From NCBI RefSeq assembly GCF_021295095.1, contig NZ_JAJLQX010000023.1, forward strand, positions 1 to 48,648: a stretch of DNA of 48,648 nucleotides, written 5' to 3'. Each line of letters opens with the position of its first letter. Position 1 is the stretch's first letter. The notes beneath the pieces were generated by a model. The model was given only the letters and a program-made list of their open reading frames with translations, was not told the origin of the DNA and did not search any database. The stretch comes from Phocaeicola oris (GTDB lineage Bacteria > Bacteroidota > Bacteroidia > Bacteroidales > Bacteroidaceae). Below, one piece after another: positions 43,505 through 48,648 of the stretch. A program made the position numbers and the translations under genes.

Positions 43505-45307
43505 ATGATTTTAGAAGATAAATATAAAGAACGTATTCAAGTTGCCGAGACACATCTTAACAAGATAAAAAAACAAATTCTGCAAGTCAGTACACTACGA
43601 GTGTTCCTTTTTATCGCAGGTGTAATCGGGCTTATCGCGTTCCATAACAAAGGAGCGGCTATCATTGGCCTGACTATTGCCTTTACTTTCCTTCCGTTTC
43701 TTATCCTTGTAAAATATCATACGTGGCTGTTCAAACAAAAAGAATGGGACGAGATGCTCATTAAGATTAACAGAGATGAGGTGGCTGTACTGAACAATGA
43801 TTATTCACCTTTTGATGAGGGAACTGAGTTTATTGACCCTGCTAACCGATACTCTTTTGATTTAGATGTCTTCGGACCTCATTCACTCTTCCAACTAATG
43901 AACCGCACTTGCACTTCATTCGGCAAACAAATATTAGGAAATTGGTTAAGTAATCATTCCGAGCATAAAGAAGAAATTGAAAGCCGTCAGAAAGCTGTAA
44001 AGGAATTGGCCGACCTACATGAATTCAGAGAGACATTCCGCGTTACCGGACTTTTAAACCATGGAAATAGTCAAGACAAAGAAGAACTTAGTAACTGGGC
44101 ACAATCAAGACCTCACTTTTCAACCCAAATCTGGGTGAAGCCAATACTCTTTCTCATACCTATTATAAATATGGGACTGTTTCTATTAGGGATACTAAAC
44201 ATATTACCTTTCTCTTGGTTCGGACTCTGCTTCTGCCTATTCTTCATCGCGGGAGCCGGACTCACTAAAATAGTCAACAAGATACAATCGGTCAGTGACA
44301 AGAGACTAAAGATTCTATCAATTTACGCAAAGCTGATTCAACTTATTGATAAGCAGGAATTAAGTTCTCCCCTGCTCGTCCAACTAAAATCTGAATTTAT
44401 AACCGATAAAGGAAAAGATGCCATTGACGCGCTGAAACAATTGGAAAAGACAATGGATCGGTTGGATATGCGAAATAACATGTTCCTTTTTATTTTTTTA
44501 GAAGGACTGCTTTTCTGGCAACTTCGCCAAGTGGTACAGATTGAAGCATGGCAACAACAATACGGCAAGTATCTTATGTGCTGGCTGAATGCTTTGGGCA
44601 ACTTCGACGCGCTGTGTTCGTTAGGCAACTTCGCGTACATTCATCCTGATTATGTTTATCCGACGATTACAGACAAACCTTTTATCTTTGAAGCGAAAGA
44701 ATTAGGTCACCCTTTAATGAAACGAAAGACATGCGTTACAAACGATTCGGATATTCCTTCACGTCCTTTCTTTATTATTATTACCGGAGCGAACATGGCA
44801 GGAAAAAGTACATATCTTCGTACAATCGGAATAAATTATGTGTTAGCTTGCGTCGGAGCTCCCGTTTACGCCAATAGTCTGACTATCTATCCCGCAAAGC
44901 TAATAACCAGTCTGCGTACTACCGACTCATTAGATAAACACGAATCCTATTTCTTCGCGGAGTTAAAACGATTGAAAGAAATTATCGACCGGCTCAATCG
45001 CGGAGAGATTCTCTTTATCATTCTTGATGAAATATTAAAGGGAACGAATTCGCTGGATAAACAGAAAGGTTCCTTTGCGCTTATTCAACAGTTCATGAAC
45101 TTGAATGCCAACGGGATCATCGCAACCCACGACCTGTTATTAGGCGAACTGATAAAATCGTTTCCCGAAACTATTCGGAACTACTGCTTCGAAGCAGACA
45201 TTACAAATAATGAGCTTACCTTTTCTTATCAGTTACGCACGGGAATAGCGCAGAACATGAATGCCTGCTTTTTAATGAAGAAAATGGGCATCAAAATGAA
45301 GGATTAA
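43505..45307 (+). CDS. Membrane-anchored MutS-like ATPase
   Basis: This 600-residue protein has the MutS family ATPase (domain V) at its C-terminus: Walker A GANMAGKST at 428-436, a segment 'TTDSLDKHESYFFAELKRLKEII', Walker B 'ILFIILDEILKGTNS' and 'IIATHDLLL'. It lacks the mismatch-recognition domain and instead has two predicted hydrophobic segments at about 30-72 and two at about 212-255, with the clamp/lever-like helical region interrupted by them. Such membrane MutS-family proteins occur in Bacteroidetes; their function is unknown to me. A weak promoter TACCTTTA lies at 43478-43485. Confidence 0.85.
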   Translation: MILEDKYKERIQVAETHLNKIKKQILQVSTLRVFLFIAGVIGLIAFHNKGAAIIGLTIAFTFLPFLILVKYHTWLFKQKEWDEMLIKINRDEVAVLNNDYSPFDEGTEFIDPANRYSFDLDVFGPHSLFQLMNRTCTSFGKQILGNWLSNHSEHKEEIESRQKAVKELADLHEFRETFRVTGLLNHGNSQDKEELSNWAQSRPHFSTQIWVKPILFLIPIINMGLFLLGILNILPFSWFGLCFCLFFIAGAGLTKIVNKIQSVSDKRLKILSIYAKLIQLIDKQELSSPLLVQLKSEFITDKGKDAIDALKQLEKTMDRLDMRNNMFLFIFLEGLLFWQLRQVVQIEAWQQQYGKYLMCWLNALGNFDALCSLGNFAYIHPDYVYPTITDKPFIFEAKELGHPLMKRKTCVTNDSDIPSRPFFIIITGANMAGKSTYLRTIGINYVLACVGAPVYANSLTIYPAKLITSLRTTDSLDKHESYFFAELKRLKEIIDRLNRGEILFIILDEILKGTNSLDKQKGSFALIQQFMNLNANGIIATHDLLLGELIKSFPETIRNYCFEADITNNELTFSYQLRTGIAQNMNACFLMKKMGIKMKD

Positions 45308-45319
45308 CTATTTTTTATC

Positions 45320-45327
45320 TATCTTTG
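45320..45327 (+). promoter_or_regulatory. -7 promoter element for the alkaline phosphatase gene (TATCTTTG)
   Basis: An exact TAnnTTTG box between the MutS-like gene and the phosphatase. It overlaps the longer possible TTG start at 45325, so the ATG at 45358 is chosen. Confidence 0.65.
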
Positions 45328-45357
45328 CTAACGTATAATCTCAAATATATTACATCA

Positions 45358-46764
45358 ATGAAAAAACTATCATTACTATTCACGCTGTTTTTATTTTCTT
45401 TTGTTTATTTACAAGCTCAAGAGGCAAAGTATGTATTTTATTTCATCGGTGATGGAATGGGTGTAAATCAGGTTCTTGGAACCGAGTATTATCAGAAAGC
45501 CGCTACAGGAGAGTTGGGTATTACTCCTCTGTGTTTTGCTTCTTTCCCATACGCCACTACCGCCTCAACGTATTCTACAAGTAGTGACGTAACCGATTCT
45601 GCTGCTTCAGGCACCGCGTTGGCAACCGGAAATAAAACGTCGAACGGTACACTTGGTTTGTTAAAAGACCATGAGACAAAAGTTAACAGTATCGCTCTTT
45701 GGGCAAAAAACAGTGGCAAGCGTGTAGGTATCAGTACGTCTGTCAGCATCGACCATGCTACTCCCGGAGCATTTTACGCGCATGTTCCTAATCGTGGACA
45801 ATATTATAAGATAGGTACTCAATTAGCTGAATCCGGTTTCGAATTTTTCGGAGGATCCGGTTTTATACAGCCAACAAATAAAGACAACGCGTCTGACCCT
45901 AATGTATTCGATCTCTGTTCAAAAAACGGTTATACCGTGGCTCGCGGGTATAAAGATTATCGCAAAAAAGCAAAGAAAGCCGATAAGATGATTCTCCTTC
46001 AAAAAGAAGACAAAACGACATCAAACCTTCCATACGCTATCGACCGTGAGAAAGATGACCTCACCTTGACAGACATCACTCGCGCCGGAATTAACTTCCT
46101 AATGAAAGAGCCGGATAAAGGTTTCTTCTTTATGGTTGAAGGAGGACAAATTGATTGGGCATGCCATAGTAATGACCCGGGGGCTTGGGTTAATGAGGTT
46201 ATTGATATGGATGACGCGGTTAAAGTTGCTTACGAATTCTATCAACAGCATCCGGATGAAACATTAATTGTTATTACCGCAGACCATGAAACGGGTGGTT
46301 TAGTTCTTACTCGTGGTGGTTATGAATTAAATATTGGCGCTTTAAAATACCAGAAGTGCAGTGAAAACAAATTCACTGAGATATTAAGCCTGCTCCGGAA
46401 GAAATATAATAATAATATTCCTTGGGAAGTTATTAAATCTGCTATCACTTCCAACTGGGGATTTTATGAAGGATTGAAATTAACTGACGCTCAAGACAAA
46501 CTAATTCAAGATGTATATAATAAAACATTGAAGGGGCAAACTCCTGACATGGTTAAGAGTGAGTATAAAAACGATGAACCAATGTCCGGCGTCCTGAAAG
46601 ATATTATGAATCAGATTGCAATGGTTAGTTGGGCTACCGGTGATCATTCTGCCGGATATGTTCCGGTTTATGCTATTGGCGCGGGAGCGGAAAAGTTTGC
46701 CGCCCGTACCGACAACGCTCAAATTCCTGTTAAGATTGCAGAAGCCGGCGGTTATCAGCATTAA
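45358..46764 (+). CDS. Alkaline phosphatase
   Basis: This 468-residue protein has a signal peptide (LFTLFLFSFVYLQAQ), the metal-binding 'FYFIGDGMGVNQ', the nucleophile region 'DVTDSAASGTALATGNKTSNG' with the phosphorylated serine, 'FFFMVEGGQIDWACHSND' and the metal ligands 'ITADHETGGL', all of the alkaline phosphatase superfamily. It acts in the periplasm or at the surface, releasing phosphate from phosphomonoesters. The ATG at 45358 gives a proper signal peptide and follows the promoter at 45320-45327. A strong terminator follows. Confidence 0.95.
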   Translation: MKKLSLLFTLFLFSFVYLQAQEAKYVFYFIGDGMGVNQVLGTEYYQKAATGELGITPLCFASFPYATTASTYSTSSDVTDSAASGTALATGNKTSNGTLGLLKDHETKVNSIALWAKNSGKRVGISTSVSIDHATPGAFYAHVPNRGQYYKIGTQLAESGFEFFGGSGFIQPTNKDNASDPNVFDLCSKNGYTVARGYKDYRKKAKKADKMILLQKEDKTTSNLPYAIDREKDDLTLTDITRAGINFLMKEPDKGFFFMVEGGQIDWACHSNDPGAWVNEVIDMDDAVKVAYEFYQQHPDETLIVITADHETGGLVLTRGGYELNIGALKYQKCSENKFTEILSLLRKKYNNNIPWEVIKSAITSNWGFYEGLKLTDAQDKLIQDVYNKTLKGQTPDMVKSEYKNDEPMSGVLKDIMNQIAMVSWATGDHSAGYVPVYAIGAGAEKFAARTDNAQIPVKIAEAGGYQH

Positions 46765-46778
46765 TCTGAAAATATAAA

Positions 46779-46812
46779 GAAAAAGGCGGAGTATAAATAT
46801 TCCGCCTTTTTC
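46779..46812 (+). terminator. Terminator after alkaline phosphatase
   Basis: GAAAAAGGCGGA (46779-46790) pairs perfectly with TCCGCCTTTTTC (46801-46812) around a 10-nt loop. It could also stop the convergent phosphotyrosine phosphatase transcript. Confidence 0.9.
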
Positions 46813-46860
46813 TATTTCCACGCTCTTGATGAGCCACAGCTTCTCTGAATAACTTTTTTC

Positions 46861-47373
46861 CTATTGGCATTGTCTAAGCTCTTCTTTGCACTTCTCTAAA
46901 AGACCGGCACAACTGTCTTCCAGCAAATCCAACACCAATTCAAATCCCTCCGCTCCCTCGTAATATGGATCGGGAACACGATGATACTCCTTAAAGTTCA
47001 AAAGGTATTCTGTCATGTAATGAATCTTATCCAACTCTTCTTTATTCCGAGCCTTATCAGCTATTGCCTCATAATTATCTTCATCCATGACGATAATATA
47101 ATCGAACGCGGCAAAATCGTATGTAGTAAACTGACGACAGTGATGATTGAAACTATATCCCCGACGTTCGCCATGAGCACGCATACGGCTATCCGGCAAT
47201 TGACCGACATGCCAACGTCCTATACCGGCCGAGTCGATATAAAAATGATTCCCCAAACGAGCCTTATTAACTAAAGTCTTCATTATTCCCTCAGCAGCCG
47301 GAGAACGACATATATTACCCAAGCAAATAAACAATATTGCCAATCGTTTTATTTCTTTTTTTGTCCCATTCAT
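46861..47373 (-). CDS. Low-molecular-weight protein tyrosine phosphatase
   Basis: This 170-residue protein (ATG 47373) has the phosphatase P-loop 'ICLGNICRSPAAEGIMK' with C17-X5-R23, and the general-acid loop 'VPDPYYEGAEGFELVLDLLEDSC' near the C-terminus. It removes phosphate from tyrosine on proteins, commonly those controlling polysaccharide export. The longer frame (from 47391) is rejected because the promoter TACCTTTG ends at 47379, only 6 bp before this ATG, which implies a nearly leaderless transcript. It also sits 23 bp after the HhH gene on the same strand. Confidence 0.93.
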   Translation of the reverse strand: MNGTKKEIKRLAILFICLGNICRSPAAEGIMKTLVNKARLGNHFYIDSAGIGRWHVGQLPDSRMRAHGERRGYSFNHHCRQFTTYDFAAFDYIIVMDEDNYEAIADKARNKEELDKIHYMTEYLLNFKEYHRVPDPYYEGAEGFELVLDLLEDSCAGLLEKCKEELRQCQ

Positions 47374-47378
47374 GACTG

Positions 47379-47386
47379 CAAAGGTA
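47379..47386 (-). promoter_or_regulatory. -7 promoter element for the tyrosine phosphatase gene (TACCTTTG)
   Basis: CAAAGGTA on the plus strand gives TACCTTTG on the minus strand. Its last base is 5 bp from the ATG, so the transcript would begin at or within a few bases of the start codon. Confidence 0.5.
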
Positions 47387-47395
47387 TACAATTCT

Positions 47396-48385
47396 TTAAA
47401 ATTCCAAATAAGGAGCTAATCTTTTCAAATCATCTTCGGTAAACTCCTCGTAAAGCGATAACTCTTGCAAATTATGTATTGAACCACGTTTCTTCCGATG
47501 TTCTATAATGACCTTTGCCTTATAAAAATTCATATAAGGATGAAGTCTCAATCGATCTAAACCTGCCTTATTTACATTTATCTTTTGAATATTCGTATTC
47601 TCCACCTTAAACCAATGAAGCATTTCGGGAGTAACATATTCCACTTCTTTCAATTGATTCACATGACAGAATCCTCCCAACCGGTTGCGGTAATTAACGA
47701 TAAGAGCCGCAATACCACTCCCTATTCCCGGGACTTTCTTTAAAGTGGCGGTATCCGATAAATTCAAATCGACAATGGTTCCTTCCGAGAATTTCGAAGG
47801 AAAAGACTTTGTTTTCAAGAAAGGTTCTTCGGAACATGCTTTCGAAGACCGCGATGAATACAACGCAGTATCAAGCGGAACATGCTGCCACTCCTTTTGA
47901 TTCCTCATATTAAGATTCCCATTCCGATTGTTAATCAATATATAAGGCTCCATTTCAGAAAACATTTCATCGGTCAATCCATATATTTTTGCCACATCTC
48001 CGGGCATCTTGAAGCGTCCTCCTGCCCTTCTATACTTCAATAAATTACGAATCACCCTTTGGGGAACCCCCATACCCAGAAGTCCGGCCGAATCAATCGT
48101 ATTCGGATCAAAAGCTTTTAAATGAAGATTCACTCGTTTATCTCCATTATCCGAACGGACATGTTTCATCGCTCTTCCTGCGCTATCGGAATAAGCTAAA
48201 AAGTTTATTGAATCTGTTGCTGATAATACATTTTCAGAAGGCCTGAGTCCCAGATAAGGACATGCCAAATAAAGAGTAAACGTAACAATAATAAGCGTTA
48301 TTAAAACCATCACCGCTCTTCGTTCCGCTTTAGAATAGTAAAAGAAGTCTTTCCACATGCCTTTAATCTTAATGATTAACTTCAC
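47396..48385 (-). CDS. Helix-hairpin-helix (ComEA-like) membrane-anchored protein
   Basis: This 329-residue protein has an N-terminal membrane segment at about 24-47 (VMVLITLIIVTFTLYLACPYLG) and three helix-hairpin-helix units: 'GLLGMGVPQRVIRNLLKYRRAGGRF' near 100-125, 'LKKVPGIGSGIAALIVNYRNRLGGF' near 213-237, and 'LRLHPYMNFYKAKVIIEHRKKRGSI' near 276-300. HhH units bind DNA backbone without sequence specificity, so a role in DNA uptake or binding near the membrane is likely. The 'NLNMRNQKEWQH' linker between repeats is variable. Ends 23 bp before the tyrosine phosphatase. Confidence 0.87.
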   Translation of the reverse strand: MKLIIKIKGMWKDFFYYSKAERRAVMVLITLIIVTFTLYLACPYLGLRPSENVLSATDSINFLAYSDSAGRAMKHVRSDNGDKRVNLHLKAFDPNTIDSAGLLGMGVPQRVIRNLLKYRRAGGRFKMPGDVAKIYGLTDEMFSEMEPYILINNRNGNLNMRNQKEWQHVPLDTALYSSRSSKACSEEPFLKTKSFPSKFSEGTIVDLNLSDTATLKKVPGIGSGIAALIVNYRNRLGGFCHVNQLKEVEYVTPEMLHWFKVENTNIQKINVNKAGLDRLRLHPYMNFYKAKVIIEHRKKRGSIHNLQELSLYEEFTEDDLKRLAPYLEF

Positions 48386-48495
48386 GAAGTTAAGGAATAA
48401 CAGCTATATATCAAAATATAATATAATGTGTGTTCGACATAAAAACCCAAAAAGAGGATGTACGTTCCATCAGAATTAGCAAGGATATAAAAAAC

Positions 48496-48527
48496 GGGGG
48501 CTGAGCGCATCCCTGTGCCCAGCCCCC
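48496..48527 (-). terminator. Terminator of the gene at the right edge
   Basis: GGGGGCTG (48496-48503) pairs with CAGCCCCC (48520-48527); on the minus strand GTTTTTTATA follows. A smaller hairpin, ATGCAGT/ACTGCAT (48556-48578), lies between it and the stop codon. Confidence 0.85.
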
Positions 48528-48577
48528 TAACTTTAGAGATTATAAAGAATCTATTATGCAGTTTGTTTCGGACTGCA

Positions 48578-48648
48578 TTATTCTTTTAATGGATAGTCCG
48601 TCTGGTCGCCCTTGGGTGCAGAAGGTTTCTTGGCGTTCACCGTCTTTC
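48578..48648 (-). CDS. C-terminal end of an unidentified protein
   Basis: The frame reads KTVNAKKPSAPKGDQTDYPL, then KE and a TAA stop at 48580-48578. The Pro/Lys-rich, hydrophilic tail looks like a real C-terminus and is followed by a strong terminator. Too short to identify. Confidence 0.6.
   Translation of the reverse strand, partial: KTVNAKKPSAPKGDQTDYPLKE

Overview
The window reads as Bacteroidales chromosome: AT-rich DNA, four SusC/SusD pairs, lipoproteins throughout, and promoters of the Bacteroidetes type (TAnnTTTG at -7) in front of many genes. Species cannot be fixed from the sequence. Nothing was searched or aligned by software; family names come from motif recognition and memory.

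Layout. 1-900: start of an unknown minus-strand ORF and a double-HTH, zinc-finger-like protein of mobile-element type. 900-4900: dnaK, a DUF1893 gene with an ECF transporter S component, and a DUF488 gene. 5100-9800: SusD/SusC pair 1 (minus). 10500-15600: pair 2 (plus), whose susC carries a one-base frameshift. 15800-19250: nanM-nanT-nanA-like genes for sialic acid import and cleavage. 19500-25700: a second copy of the pair 2 promoter and leader, a 41-bp tandem repeat, a truncated DUF6261-like gene, then pair 3. 25950-29900: a foreign-looking island with broken conjugative-transposon-type genes and two tandem AAA_14/DUF4143 ATPases. 30100-36800: ECF sigma factor, FecR anti-sigma, STN-containing SusC and SusD (pair 4, minus). 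37450-37820: divergent tRNA-Pro and tRNA-Phe. 38000-48650: cysK, thioesterase, O-acetylhomoserine sulfhydrylase, M48 lipoprotein protease, DUF4252 protein, glycine-zipper lipoprotein, membrane-bound MutS-like ATPase, alkaline phosphatase, low-molecular-weight protein tyrosine phosphatase, HhH protein, and the tail of one more gene.

How it fits together. Pairs 2 and 3 flank the nan genes and share a near-identical promoter, leader and N-terminal coding segment, so they probably respond to the same signal and may import sialylated or related glycans; no sialidase or epimerase kinase is in view. Pair 4 has its own sigma/anti-sigma switch; pair 1 has a related receptor without the signalling domain.

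The least explained feature is a family of five intergenic arrays (near 4302, 10121, 19480, 36893 and 43237) of a 12-bp palindrome-like core, TCAT-N-CG-N-ATGA, repeated at 22-bp steps with 10-bp linkers drawn from a small shared set. Two arrays lie in duplicated DNA and differ by exactly three units, so the arrays change copy number. This is the best candidate here for an undescribed element.
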